NCBI RefSeq assembly: GCF_003725415.1
Contig: NZ_RJQC01000001.1
Coordinates: 675,604 to 739,603 of the forward strand
Source: Absicoccus porci
GTDB taxonomy: Bacteria > Bacillota_I > Bacilli_A > Erysipelotrichales > Erysipelotrichaceae
Direction of reading: 5' to 3'
DNA length: 64,000 nucleotides
Below are positions 43,107 through 53,144 of this stretch, one piece after another. A program made the translations under genes and the position numbers. The notes under the pieces were generated by a model, which saw nothing but the letters and a program-made list of their open reading frames with translations, made no database searches and was not told the DNA's origin. Positions within the stretch are counted from its first letter, which is position 1. Every line of letters begins with the position of its first letter.

Positions 43107-46100
43107 GTGGCAAACCGAATCAAAGGTATCACTGTTGAAATCGGCGGTGATACGACCGGCCTAGATAAAGCCTTAAAGTCGGTCAATACTTCAATCAAAT
43201 CCACGCAGTCTGCCCTGAAGGACGTCAACCGCCTCTTGAAGCTGGACCCTTCCAATACGGAACTACTCTCTCAGAAGCAACGACTCTTAAAAGATGCCAT
43301 CGGAGCCACAAAAGAAAAGCTGGATTCCCTCAAGGCAGCACAGGAGCAGGCAAAACAACAGCTGGAAAACGGCGAACTCGGTCAGGACAAATATGACGCT
43401 CTCCAGCGTGAAATCGTAGAGACTGAGGAAGAATTACGACGCCTGCAGCAGGAAGCTGCCACTACAAGCACTGCGCTTTCTAAAATAGATGTGGCTGGTC
43501 AGAAGATGGAGGCCGTTGGTAACTCCATCGCTGGTGCTGGTAAAAAGATGATGGGCGTCACCACTGTAATTGGTGGTGTTGGTGTCGCCGCAGTAAAGAC
43601 AGCAGCTGACTTTGACTCCGCTATGAGTCAGGTGGCTGCTGTTTCTGGTGCTACAGGTAAGGACTTCGATGCCCTTCGTAGCAAAGCCCGTGAGATGGGT
43701 TCCAAAACCAAGTTCTCTGCAACAGAAGCAGCCATTGCCATGAACTACATGGCAATGGCTGGCTGGAAAACGGAGGATATGCTTGGCGGTATCGAAGGTG
43801 TCATGAACTTGGCTGCTGCCTCTGGTGAAGACCTAGCAACAACCTCTGACATCGTGACCGATGCCCTTACTGCTTTCGGACTTTCTGCAAAGGACTCCGG
43901 CCATTTTGCTGACATCCTCGCTGCAGCATCTTCCAATGCAAATACGAACGTATCCATGATGGGTGAAACCTTCAAATACTGTGCTCCTATCGCTGGCGCA
44001 CTTGGTTTCTCTGCTGAGGATACAGCTGAAGCTATCGGTCTTATGGCCAATGCCGGTATCAAGTCTTCTCAGGCAGGTACCGCCCTTCGTACTATCATGA
44101 ATAACCTTGCCGGTGATGTAAAAATTAGTGGTAAGGCTATCGGAGATGTCACAATCGCCACCACAAATGCGGATGGCTCCATGCGTGACCTTTCCGATAT
44201 TTTGGCTGACTGTCGTTCTGCTTTCGGAAACCTAACGGAATCTGAAAAGGCACAAGCTGCAGAATCCCTTGTCGGTAAGAATGCCATGTCTGGCTTCCTC
44301 GCTCTGATGAATGCTGGCGAGGGCGATATCGAGAAGCTATCCTCTGCAATCGATAACTGTGACGGTTCCGCAGAAAAGATGGCTATGACCATGCAGGACA
44401 ATCTTGCTGGTCAGCTCACCATCTTAAAATCACAGCTTCAGGAGCTTGCCATTTCCTTTGGTGATATCCTGATGCCTGCCATCCGTTCTATCGTCTCGAA
44501 GCTCCAAGGCTTCGTCGACAAGCTAAACGGCATGGATGAAGGAACCAAAAGGACCGTTGTTACCATTGCGCTTTTGGTCGCCTCCATCGGACCACTGCTA
44601 ATTATCATCGGAACGACCATATCGAAAATCGGTGTGGCAATGCAGGGATTCGTAAAACTGGCCAATGGCGTCAGCAAATTAAAAGTCGCCATCCAAGGCG
44701 GAACCGGTGTCCTTGGTAAGCTGGGCGCTGCACTTGGTGGAGTCTCTGCTCCCGTGTTGGCAGTTGTTGCAGTCATCGCTGTTTTGGTGGCCGCCTTTGT
44801 TCATCTTTGGAGGACCAACGAAGGTTTCCGTGATGCCATTATCGGAACATGGAATCGTATCAAAGATACTATTTCTGGCTTCTGTCAAGGAATCGTAGAC
44901 AGACTAAATGCGCTAGGATTTCAGTTTACAGATATCGTAGATGTACTAAAAACAGTCTGGGATGGATTTTGTCAGATTCTCGCTCCTATCTTTGAAGGAG
45001 TGTTTAATCACATCGCCAATATCCTCTCCACGGTGACTGGTGTCATCACTGGTATCCTTGATGTCTTTATCGGTATCTTTACCGGAAACTGGTCTCAGGC
45101 ATGGACTGGCGTGAAGGAAATCTTTTCTTCCATCTGGAACGGAATCAGCAGCTTCTTCACCAATATCCTGAATGTCATCAAGGGTGTTGCAGATGTCGTA
45201 CTCGGCTGGTTTGGCACTAGCTGGAATGAGGTCTGGACCAATATAAAGACCTTCTTTGAAGGAATCTGGAATGGCATCGTTTCCTTCTTCACTGGAATCT
45301 GGGAGATCATTAAAAACGTCGTTCAGACAGGCATCATGCTGATTGGTTCTATTCTGGAAGCTGCGGTTGATATCATCACTCTCCCATTCCGCTTTATCTG
45401 GGAGAACTGTAAAGAAATTATCATCGCAGTCTGGGATGCTATTAAATCCAAGGTAACAACAGTCATCAATGCAGTGGCATCCGTTATCAGCACCGTGATG
45501 AATGCCATCAAGACCGTTTTTACTACCGTATGGAATGCAATAAAAACGGTGGTGACCACAGTCGTCAATGCCATCAAATCTGTCGTAACGACGGTATTCA
45601 ATGCGATAAAGAGCATAGCGACCACCGTGTGGAATGCAGTAAAAACTGCAGTCACGACTCCGGTCAATGCTATCAAGTCGACGGTCACCAGTGTATTTAA
45701 TTCCGTAAAGAGCACTGTCACCAGTATCTTTAATGGAATTAAATCGACCGCCACCTCGGTATGGAACGGTATAAAATCTGCTATCACTACTCCTATCGAG
45801 GCTGCAAAGAACAAGGTCAAAGGTGTGGTGGATGCCATCAAAGGATTTTTCTCTGGCATGAAGATTTCACTGCCGCATATCAAGCTGCCACATTTCAGGG
45901 TATCCGGTAAACTTTCCATCGCTCCGCCTTCTGTTCCTCACCTTTCTATCGATTGGTATAAGGAAGGTGGTATCATGACCAGCCCTACCATCTTTGGTAT
46001 GAACGGTTCTTCCTTGATGGCTGGTGGTGAGGCCGGTGCAGAAGCAATCCTTCCTCTGGCCGGTTTCTACAAGCAGCTGGAAGCGATGATTTCCAATCAT

Positions 46101-46259
46101 CTCAATACCAGTGCAATGGAAAAATATCTGGCGGTCATCGCAGATAATTCCAGCAAGGGTATCTACCTTGAGGACGGTACACTCGTAGGCCATCTGCTCC
46201 CGGCAATCGACGGTGAGCTTGGCAAAGCCCAAAAACTACAAAGGAGGCTCAGTCTATGA
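43107..46259 (+). CDS. Tail tape measure protein
   Basis: A 1050-residue protein starting at GTG 43107 with AGGAGGTGAC upstream. The N terminus (ITVEIGGDTTGLDKALKSVNTSIKSTQSALKDVNRLLKLDP) and coiled coil belong to the phage tape measure family, followed by the TP901 core (TKFSATEAAIAMNYMAMAGWKTEDM...). Membrane-like helices occur near 500-560. Residues about 780-900 contain about a dozen copies of an 11-residue helical repeat of the type TVWNAIKTVVT. It sets tail length; at about 0.15 nm per residue a tail near 155 nm is expected. It overlaps the next gene by 4 bp. Confidence 0.95.
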   Translation: MANRIKGITVEIGGDTTGLDKALKSVNTSIKSTQSALKDVNRLLKLDPSNTELLSQKQRLLKDAIGATKEKLDSLKAAQEQAKQQLENGELGQDKYDALQREIVETEEELRRLQQEAATTSTALSKIDVAGQKMEAVGNSIAGAGKKMMGVTTVIGGVGVAAVKTAADFDSAMSQVAAVSGATGKDFDALRSKAREMGSKTKFSATEAAIAMNYMAMAGWKTEDMLGGIEGVMNLAAASGEDLATTSDIVTDALTAFGLSAKDSGHFADILAAASSNANTNVSMMGETFKYCAPIAGALGFSAEDTAEAIGLMANAGIKSSQAGTALRTIMNNLAGDVKISGKAIGDVTIATTNADGSMRDLSDILADCRSAFGNLTESEKAQAAESLVGKNAMSGFLALMNAGEGDIEKLSSAIDNCDGSAEKMAMTMQDNLAGQLTILKSQLQELAISFGDILMPAIRSIVSKLQGFVDKLNGMDEGTKRTVVTIALLVASIGPLLIIIGTTISKIGVAMQGFVKLANGVSKLKVAIQGGTGVLGKLGAALGGVSAPVLAVVAVIAVLVAAFVHLWRTNEGFRDAIIGTWNRIKDTISGFCQGIVDRLNALGFQFTDIVDVLKTVWDGFCQILAPIFEGVFNHIANILSTVTGVITGILDVFIGIFTGNWSQAWTGVKEIFSSIWNGISSFFTNILNVIKGVADVVLGWFGTSWNEVWTNIKTFFEGIWNGIVSFFTGIWEIIKNVVQTGIMLIGSILEAAVDIITLPFRFIWENCKEIIIAVWDAIKSKVTTVINAVASVISTVMNAIKTVFTTVWNAIKTVVTTVVNAIKSVVTTVFNAIKSIATTVWNAVKTAVTTPVNAIKSTVTSVFNSVKSTVTSIFNGIKSTATSVWNGIKSAITTPIEAAKNKVKGVVDAIKGFFSGMKISLPHIKLPHFRVSGKLSIAPPSVPHLSIDWYKEGGIMTSPTIFGMNGSSLMAGGEAGAEAILPLAGFYKQLEAMISNHLNTSAMEKYLAVIADNSSKGIYLEDGTLVGHLLPAIDGELGKAQKLQRRLSL

Positions 46260-46906
46260 CACCTGATATCAGATTAAACGGAGCATCAGTCGCTGGCATG
46301 GGCTGGCTCCGAGAAACTATCTCCTTTCCCGTGCCGCAGTCGCAAACCAATACGATTGTGGTGCCGGGAAGGAATTCTCCCATTCGTTATACAGAAGCTC
46401 TGGGGCGTGTATCGTATCAGCCTCGGAGCTTTTCTTTGACGTTTTCCATGCTGGGAACCAGAACAAAATATGACCAGATGATTGCTGAGATAGCAAACCG
46501 CTATGCCGGTCAGCTCGTAAAGGTATCGACCAGCGAAGAACCTGAGCTTTATGCTATCGGAACCTTGGAGATTACTTCGGAATATGACCCTATCTCCGGA
46601 AAAGGTCAGCTGGTGATTGCCAGTGAGGATGCCGACTCTTATCGCTATCACATTGATGAGACGGTCGTTAACCTGACTGGTTCCGGCACTCTTATCATCG
46701 AAAATGACTTTATGCCTGTGGTCCCAGTCATCACGACCACAGCAGAAACAGCTCTTAGCTGGAGCATCGGCAGTGATACTTTTAGGAAGTCTCTCAGTGC
46801 TGGCACTTGGACGCTTCCAGAATTTGAGCTACAAGCTGGCAGGAATACCGTCACCATCAAAGGAACCGGTACGACGACCTTCCGCTTCAGGGAGGGACGC
46901 CTATGA
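46256..46906 (+). CDS. Distal tail protein (Dit-like)
   Basis: A 216-residue protein at the usual Dit place, between tape measure and tail lysin genes. The N-terminal half (PGRNSPIRYTEALGRVSYQPRSFSLTFSMLG) forms the hub-ring beta barrel, and the C-terminal half is a strand-rich domain (TFRKSLSAGTWTLPEFELQAGRNTVTIKGTGTTTFRFREG). Its ATG overlaps the tape measure stop as ATGA with AGGAGG upstream. It should form the ring to which the fibres and the tail tip attach. Confidence 0.88.
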   Translation: MTPDIRLNGASVAGMGWLRETISFPVPQSQTNTIVVPGRNSPIRYTEALGRVSYQPRSFSLTFSMLGTRTKYDQMIAEIANRYAGQLVKVSTSEEPELYAIGTLEITSEYDPISGKGQLVIASEDADSYRYHIDETVVNLTGSGTLIIENDFMPVVPVITTTAETALSWSIGSDTFRKSLSAGTWTLPEFELQAGRNTVTIKGTGTTTFRFREGRL

Positions 46907-48360
46907 GTATCTTTCGTATATATGTTGATGGTCAGCTTTTCTATCATCCGCAGTTATCCCAGCTTGCTATTACAGAAGCAAAGATGACCGAGGATGCAGA
47001 AAACATCGACAGCCTGACACTGTCTGCCCCTTTTAATCATCCTTATCTGGATTCCATCCACCCGATGGCATCCACCATTGTTTGCAAAAAGGATGACAAC
47101 ACCGTATTTGAAGGCCGTGCTCTAAATGACGGCAGCGATTTTTACAATACGCATACTTGGACCTGTGAGTCGGCTCTTGCCTATCTCAAGGATAGTCAGC
47201 AGCCGCCCTTCTCCTATAAGGGGACCCTCGAAGGCCTGCTGGAGTATTTCCTGTCCGTGCACAATAAGGCCGTTGAAGAAAAGAAGCGTTTCAAACTTGG
47301 TAATATCACCGTCACGGATAACAACGACTATATCAGCTACAGCAATTCCGAGTATTCCTGCACATTGGATGCCATCAAAAGTAAGCTCATCAATACGCAT
47401 GGCGGCTACTTGATGGTCCGTTACACAGATTCCGGGAAGATTCTGGATTACCTTGCTGAGTTCAATGTTCATTCTATCCAGACTGTGGAATATGGCAAAA
47501 ACCTCATGGATGTCAAAATTACCCGTGACCATACAGAGCGAATCACTGCTCTCATCCCACTTGGGGCAAAGAAAAAGACCACCGATGAAGAAGGAAATGA
47601 GGTCGAATCCGATGAACGTATCGACATCACCTCTGTAAACGGTGGCCAAAATTATATCTACGATGATGCCGCTGTAAAAGAAATCGGCTGGATATGGACC
47701 ACGGAAGTCTGGGAAAATGTCACGCTTCCGGGAAACCTGCTCCGCAAAGCCAATGCTCGTCTGGCAGAGCTTATCGCCGGTATCACAAGCATGGAGCTGA
47801 CCATTGTAGATGAATCAGACACCGGAGCTGATATCGGCAGCATCCACGCCAGACAATTTGTGGACTGCCTGTCTCTGCCTCATGGCATTGATGGGCGCTA
47901 CGCCTGCATGAGCAAGACCGTAGATTACTTAAATCCTTCTGGCAACACCATCACCATTGGAGCCAGCGGTATCAAGCTGACTACGATTTCTGCAAAGCAA
48001 AATGAAAACCTTACAGCCATCGAAGATGAACTGCTCGGTCAGACTGCTACTATTGAGGGTATTTCCGGTAAGGTCGATGGCATCGCTGCTTCTAAGATGT
48101 ACCGCACGGAGCTCATCGTGGATGGCGTCAGCATCTTTAAGGACAAAGACCAGAATAGTCGTCTTTCCTGCAAGGTGTACTCATGGGATAAGGATATCAC
48201 TGCAACTCTTCCGGATACTGCTTTTGTCTGGCATAGGAAATCCGGTAATGAGGAATCGGATGCACAGTGGGATTCCACCCACACTGGAATGAAATCAATC
48301 ATCGTAACCACAGAGGATGTACAGGATAATGCATCCTTCTACTGTGAAGTATCTGTATAA
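46903..48360 (+). CDS. Tail tip protein (Tal/endopeptidase-tail family)
   Basis: A 485-residue protein. Residues about 100-330 resemble the prophage endopeptidase tail/gp18 hub family (AYLKDSQQPPFSYKGTLEGLLEYFLSVHNKAVEEKKRFKLGNI, LAEFNVHSIQTVEYGKNLMDVKI, ITALIPLGAK). The last 100 residues look like an Ig-type domain. A lytic active site is not evident, so cell wall digestion in this protein is uncertain. It forms the central tail tip and overlaps the previous gene by 4 bp (ATGA). Confidence 0.88.
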   Translation: MSIFRIYVDGQLFYHPQLSQLAITEAKMTEDAENIDSLTLSAPFNHPYLDSIHPMASTIVCKKDDNTVFEGRALNDGSDFYNTHTWTCESALAYLKDSQQPPFSYKGTLEGLLEYFLSVHNKAVEEKKRFKLGNITVTDNNDYISYSNSEYSCTLDAIKSKLINTHGGYLMVRYTDSGKILDYLAEFNVHSIQTVEYGKNLMDVKITRDHTERITALIPLGAKKKTTDEEGNEVESDERIDITSVNGGQNYIYDDAAVKEIGWIWTTEVWENVTLPGNLLRKANARLAELIAGITSMELTIVDESDTGADIGSIHARQFVDCLSLPHGIDGRYACMSKTVDYLNPSGNTITIGASGIKLTTISAKQNENLTAIEDELLGQTATIEGISGKVDGIAASKMYRTELIVDGVSIFKDKDQNSRLSCKVYSWDKDITATLPDTAFVWHRKSGNEESDAQWDSTHTGMKSIIVTTEDVQDNASFYCEVSV

Positions 48361-48374
48361 AGGAGGGCCAGAAA

Positions 48375-50189
48375 ATGCCTACAATCTTAACTTCCAGCCA
48401 GCAGACCTTCGTGGACATTACAGACCAACGAAAGCTGTCGGCTTATATCACTTCCAATCTGCCTAAGACGCAGAGCGAAAACCCGAATGTGCTGCCTCAC
48501 ACCTACGCACCAAGCTGGGTCAGCACAAATCTTACACTGACGCCGGTCGTTTTCCTTGACCAGACCAATGTGGCTCTTAACTCCTCTGGTCTGACTATTA
48601 CATGGAAACGTAAGGACGGAAGCGGCGCTGAGACAGCACTGAATTCCAATGAGAAAGTTACCGGAGGAATCCTGAAGGTCAACAGCAATGTGCTGGCTAC
48701 CTCTTCCACCGGGATGATTACCTACATCTGCTATATCAGCTACTACGATTCCGAGACCAAGAACACGGTCAATATCACATCGGATATTACCTACACTTTG
48801 GTGCGCAATGCAGAGAACGCAAAGCTCGCCTATGTGACAGCGGATACCTATGTATTCAAGTACAATGCTTCTTCTGCGCTCGTTGGTGCTTCTCAGGCAA
48901 CCTTGACAGCTCAGATTCAGGGTGTCTCCATTTCCAAGTGGCAGTATAAAAACAGCTCTGGTGCATGGGCAGATTATCCGACAACCTCCGACAATACCAG
49001 CATCACGGGTGGAACGCTCGTCGTAAAGCCTGCGCACACCGTATTCGTCGATAATGTCGCTCAAATCAAGCTCCTTACAGACGATGCAGATGTTTATGAC
49101 ACCATTTCTATTACCAAGATGTATGACGGCAGCAAAGGCTCTCCGGGTTCTCCGGGTGCAGCAGGAACCGGCGGACTTTCTATCATTCTCGGTAATGAGG
49201 CCCAGACCATTGCGTGCTCCTCTTCTGGTGCAGCAACTGCAGCTCTTGATATCACGATTCCGTTTACCGGATATGTTGGCATCACACAGACTGCCTGTAC
49301 CTGCTCCGTTGGAACGCTGCCTTCTGGTATGACCCTAAAGACCAATACTGCGGCAACTGCATCTGCTGCTGGTTCCATCGTTCTTTCTGTTGCAGCATCT
49401 GCTACACTCGGCGGTGCAAATGTGGTCAACGGTACCGTTGATTTGACCTTCACTATCTCTGGAAAAACAGTTGTGAAGAAGTTTGCATGGGCCAAGTCCA
49501 CCAGAGGAAGTAATGGTACCAGTGCTGTTGTCTTCTCCGTTTATGCGCCAAACGGCACTATCGTGATGAACCAGTCCGGCAGCCTGTCACTTGCAACCTC
49601 TGCCTATTCTGGAACGACTGCTATCACCAGTGCTACTTATCAGTGGGCAAAGTACACTGGCGGCAAATGGACCAATATCTCCGGTGCGACCTCCGCTACC
49701 TTGACGGTCTCTGGAAGCGACATCGTAAACATTCAGTCCTACCGCTGCACGATGACCTATGGCGGCAAGTCCTATGTAGATGTCATCACTGTTGAAGATA
49801 AATCTGACCCGTATGTATCTGAGCTTCTTTCTATCGGAGGCTTTACGGTAAAGAACAATCAGGGTGGTGTCTGCCCTTACGTTATCGTCCGCACCAATCA
49901 GCAGGAAGTGGATGCGCTGCTCGGCCCTATCAGTGAGACAGCACCTTCCAATCCTGCGACCGGTGCCTTCTGGTATAAAATCAGTCACTCAGCAAAGACC
50001 GTCACGCTCCAGAAATATTCTGGCAGCGCTTGGGCGGATGCCACAGAAAAGCAGTCTCTGACCTATAACTGGTATGCACAGGATAAGGATGGCAATGCAG
50101 TCACCTTTGGTAAGACTGGCAAGGTCATCTATCTCTCCGCTGCCGATATCGACAGCTTGCTGACACTGCAGTGTGATATTTCCAACTAG
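48375..50189 (+). CDS. Tail structural protein with Ig-like repeats
   Basis: A 604-residue protein composed of several Ig-like beta domains (WKRKDGSGAETALNSNEKVTGGILKVNSN; the GSWTNISGATSATLTVSGSDI type), with a short collagen-like stretch GSPGSPGAAG near residue 256. Its C terminus (YNWYAQDKDGNAVTFGKTGKVIYLSAADID) is another such domain. Such proteins decorate the tail or tip and may bind carbohydrates on the host. GGAGGG is 8 nt upstream. No enzyme domain seen. Confidence 0.8.
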   Translation: MPTILTSSQQTFVDITDQRKLSAYITSNLPKTQSENPNVLPHTYAPSWVSTNLTLTPVVFLDQTNVALNSSGLTITWKRKDGSGAETALNSNEKVTGGILKVNSNVLATSSTGMITYICYISYYDSETKNTVNITSDITYTLVRNAENAKLAYVTADTYVFKYNASSALVGASQATLTAQIQGVSISKWQYKNSSGAWADYPTTSDNTSITGGTLVVKPAHTVFVDNVAQIKLLTDDADVYDTISITKMYDGSKGSPGSPGAAGTGGLSIILGNEAQTIACSSSGAATAALDITIPFTGYVGITQTACTCSVGTLPSGMTLKTNTAATASAAGSIVLSVAASATLGGANVVNGTVDLTFTISGKTVVKKFAWAKSTRGSNGTSAVVFSVYAPNGTIVMNQSGSLSLATSAYSGTTAITSATYQWAKYTGGKWTNISGATSATLTVSGSDIVNIQSYRCTMTYGGKSYVDVITVEDKSDPYVSELLSIGGFTVKNNQGGVCPYVIVRTNQQEVDALLGPISETAPSNPATGAFWYKISHSAKTVTLQKYSGSAWADATEKQSLTYNWYAQDKDGNAVTFGKTGKVIYLSAADIDSLLTLQCDISN

Positions 50190-50200
50190 GAGGTGGTCCT

Positions 50201-50749
50201 ATGGCACTTATCACTTCCTGTCAGGCCTCTTTCCAGAATGTTGCTGGATACGAGGATGACATCGCAGCCCTTCAGGAAAATGTGCGTGAGTGCTATTCGG
50301 AGATTTCAAAATCCTCAGAGCAGATTCGTCTCGCTGTCCGTGAAGATTATATCTCACGCTCGGAAATGGCAACTATCCAGCAGGATTTCCAATCTACGAT
50401 TACACAAAACAGTAGCGAAATCCGTATGGACTTCTCCACTATCACAGACGAACTGAAGGACAATATCGCTACCAATCAAGAGCTCCTTGAAGAATATATC
50501 CGCTTCAAAGGAGCTCTTATTGAGCTTGGCAAGGTCGGAAACGCCTTCACTGCCGAGCTCTCCAACAATGAACTGGCCTTCAAAGAGAACGGTCAGAAAA
50601 TCGCATATATCTCCAATAACAGCTTGGTCATCACCAATGCGGAGATTCGTAACAAACTATCCCTTGGAAATGAGACCAGAGGATGGTTTGATTTTATCCC
50701 AAGAAGTAACGGTAACCTCTCTATCAAATGGAGAGGCCCGGCATCGTAA
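50201..50749 (+). CDS. Coiled-coil tail fibre/tip protein
   Basis: A 182-residue protein: a long helical coiled coil (about residues 12-115, CQASFQNVAGYEDDIAALQENVRECYSEISKSSEQIRLAV...) and a small beta domain (AFTAELSNNELAFKENGQKIAYISNNSLVITNAEIRNKL) that repeats the end of many Tal proteins. It looks like the C-terminal piece of a tail hub now encoded alone. GGAGGTGGTCCT precedes the ATG. It probably trimerises and links the tip to the fibre encoded next. Confidence 0.75.
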   Translation: MALITSCQASFQNVAGYEDDIAALQENVRECYSEISKSSEQIRLAVREDYISRSEMATIQQDFQSTITQNSSEIRMDFSTITDELKDNIATNQELLEEYIRFKGALIELGKVGNAFTAELSNNELAFKENGQKIAYISNNSLVITNAEIRNKLSLGNETRGWFDFIPRSNGNLSIKWRGPAS

Positions 50750-50763
50750 AGGAGTGATTCATT

Positions 50764-52659
50764 ATGGCTTCCAGCGGAAGTATTACAACCGGCCAGAAAG
50801 AAGGCCGCTCTGTTACTCTCTCTTGGACATTGTCCAGTCAGAATATAGCAAACAATACATCAACTATTGCATGGACCCTCAAAGGTTCTGGCTCTGCAAG
50901 CGGCTGGGTCATGTCTGGTGGATTTAAGGCTGTTATCAATGGTACTACGGTTTATTCATCGTCTACGGATAACCGTATCCAGCTGAAAAATGGCACTGTT
51001 GTTGCCTCCGGCTCTTTGACCATCGCTCATAATTCGGATGGTACAAAATCCTTCAATCTGAGTTGCGAGGCCGGTGTTTATACCTATGCAGTCAGTGTTT
51101 CAGCAAGTGGAACACATACGCTGAATACCATTCCAAGAGCCTCCTCGGTAACAGCCACCTCAGTGAATATGGGAAGCGCCACAACGATTACTATCTCAAG
51201 GGCTTCTTCCTCCTTCACCCATACGCTGACCTATGCCTTTGGCAATTCTACAGGTACCATCACGACAAAGACCACCTCTACCTCGGTATCATGGACACCA
51301 GCTCTCACACTGGCAAATCAGATACCAAGCACGACAAGCGGTACTTGTACGATTACCTGCGATACCTACAATGGCTCATCTAAGATTGGAACCAAAACCT
51401 GCACGCTAACTTTGACGGTTCCTTCCTCCGTCAAGCCTACCATCAGCAGTCTGACTGCTACTCGTGTGGACGGCTCTGTCCCTGCCGCTTGGGGTATCTA
51501 TGTGCAGTCGAAGTCGAAAGCAACGCTAACGATAAATGGTGCTGCTGGAATCTACGGTTCCACTATAAAGTCCTACAGTATCAGTGGTGGCGGCTACTCT
51601 GGAACACAGAGTTCACTCACGACAGGCTTCCTTAACTCATCCGGAACGATTACCTTCACAGCAACCGTAACAGACTCCAGAGGAAGAACCTCTGCTGCAG
51701 CAACCGTGTCGATTTCTGTCATTGCCTACAGTCCACCTTCTTTTAGTTCCTACAACTCACAGCGTTGTAATAGTGGAGGCACGCTCACCGATGATGGAAC
51801 CTACATCAAAGGAACGGTATCCTACAGCTTTGCTTCCTGCAGCTCCAAGAATACAGTGACTCGCTCCACCTACTACCGAGTCTCCGGAAGCAGCACGTGG
51901 ACCAATGCCTCTGCCAGCTTCAATTCCGGTACGGCCTTCACCTTTGGTGGCGGTAAGATTTCCACCGAGACCTCCTATGAGGTCCGCTATGATTTGAAGG
52001 ATGCATTCTCAACTATCAGCATCACTGACATCGTATCTACGGCATCGGTAGTCATGGACTTTAAAAGTGGTGGCAAGGGTGTGGCCGTTGGTAAGGTATC
52101 TGAAACAGACAATTGCTTTGAGGTATCTGAAAAATGGGATGTAAAGGTCTACGGCAAATTGCTGAAGGATTACATCAAGGAATTCACAGGTGCTCTTTAT
52201 CCTGTCGGAAGTATCTACATGAGTGTCAAGAATACCAACCCTTCCACCTACTTTGGAGGCACTTGGGTGGCTTGGGGAACGGGCCGTGTTCCAGTCGGTG
52301 TGAATGCAAACGACACAAACTTTGCAACAGTAGAAAAAACAGGTGGTGCTTCTACTGTCACACTGACCACAGCGCAGATGCCTTCTCATACGCATGCAAA
52401 AGGTACGCTGGCAACAGCAAACGCTGGTGGGCATACCCATGACTTAAAGAACCAGAAAGCCTCATGGGGTACCAGCGGTGGCAATCGAGTGCTTATCGAC
52501 GCCACTTCCGGCTATACTGCTGTCAGCAACAAGACAACTACCAGCGCCGGTTCTCACTCGCACACTGTCTCTGGTTCCACTGCCGCAGCTGGTTCCGGCA
52601 GTGCCCACAATAACCTGCAGCCCTATATCACATGCTACATGTGGAAAAGGACTGCTTAA
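50764..52659 (+). CDS. DUF859-like tail fibre with collar domain
   Basis: A 631-residue Ser/Thr-rich fibre. Residues 1-420 resemble the DUF859 phage structural family (SSGSITTGQKEGRSVTLSWTL, AHNSDGTKSFNLSCEA). The C-terminal part (about 470-631) is a phage tail collar domain: GALYPVGSIYMSVKNTNPSTYFGGTWVAWGTGRVPVGV, then repeated His-x-His pairs (PSHTHAKG, GGHTHDL, GSHSHTV), which bind metal in fibre tips. It is the probable receptor-binding protein. A terminator follows at 52669. Confidence 0.85.
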   Translation: MASSGSITTGQKEGRSVTLSWTLSSQNIANNTSTIAWTLKGSGSASGWVMSGGFKAVINGTTVYSSSTDNRIQLKNGTVVASGSLTIAHNSDGTKSFNLSCEAGVYTYAVSVSASGTHTLNTIPRASSVTATSVNMGSATTITISRASSSFTHTLTYAFGNSTGTITTKTTSTSVSWTPALTLANQIPSTTSGTCTITCDTYNGSSKIGTKTCTLTLTVPSSVKPTISSLTATRVDGSVPAAWGIYVQSKSKATLTINGAAGIYGSTIKSYSISGGGYSGTQSSLTTGFLNSSGTITFTATVTDSRGRTSAAATVSISVIAYSPPSFSSYNSQRCNSGGTLTDDGTYIKGTVSYSFASCSSKNTVTRSTYYRVSGSSTWTNASASFNSGTAFTFGGGKISTETSYEVRYDLKDAFSTISITDIVSTASVVMDFKSGGKGVAVGKVSETDNCFEVSEKWDVKVYGKLLKDYIKEFTGALYPVGSIYMSVKNTNPSTYFGGTWVAWGTGRVPVGVNANDTNFATVEKTGGASTVTLTTAQMPSHTHAKGTLATANAGGHTHDLKNQKASWGTSGGNRVLIDATSGYTAVSNKTTTSAGSHSHTVSGSTAAAGSGSAHNNLQPYITCYMWKRTA

Positions 52660-52668
52660 TTTTTATCC

Positions 52669-52697
52669 GCAGCTATCAGATGGTAGCTGCTTTTCTT
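52669..52697 (+). terminator. Terminator after tail genes
   Basis: GCAGCTATC (52669-52677), loop AGAT, GGTAGCTGC (52682-52690), then TTTTCTT. A 9-bp stem with one G-T pair, between the fibre gene and the lysis genes. Confidence 0.75.
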
Positions 52698-52729
52698 ATA
52701 TCTAATTTCAGAAATGGAGGTACTTATCA

Positions 52730-53143
52730 ATGAAAGAATTCTGGAACACGATTCAACTCGTCTTTACCGGCATTGGCGGCTGGCTCGGCTACTTCCTCGG
52801 AGGTTGGGATGGATTGCTCTACGCACTCATCGCATTTGTAGCCATCGACTATGTCACTGGCGTCATGTGCGCCATTAGTAATCACACCCTCTCCAGCGAG
52901 GTCGGCTTCAAAGGTATCTGTAGAAAGGTGCTTATTTTCTTGCTCGTTGGCATTGGCAGTATTCTTGATGCTCACGTCATCGGCTCTGGCAGTGTTCTTC
53001 GTACAGCGGTCATCTTCTTCTACATTTCCAATGAAGGTGTCAGCATTCTGGAAAACGCTGCTCGTCTCGGACTTCCGGTCCCTGAAAAAATCAAAGTCGT
53101 ATTAGAACAGCTTCACGACAGAAGCGCAAAGGATGGTGAATAA
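52730..53143 (+). CDS. Phage holin (toxin secretion/lysis family)
   Basis: A 137-residue membrane protein with three likely membrane helices (about 12-30, 32-52 and 65-95: GIGGWLGYFLGGWDGLLYALIAFVAIDYVTGVMCAI, then ICRKVLIFLLVGIGSILD). It matches the holin_4_1 family of Gram-positive phages (YVTGVMCA and FKGICRKVLI are typical). At the end of infection it makes membrane holes so that the amidase reaches the wall. GGAGG is 9 nt upstream; the next gene starts 1 bp after it. Confidence 0.94.
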   Translation: MKEFWNTIQLVFTGIGGWLGYFLGGWDGLLYALIAFVAIDYVTGVMCAISNHTLSSEVGFKGICRKVLIFLLVGIGSILDAHVIGSGSVLRTAVIFFYISNEGVSILENAARLGLPVPEKIKVVLEQLHDRSAKDGE

Positions 53144-53144
53144 A

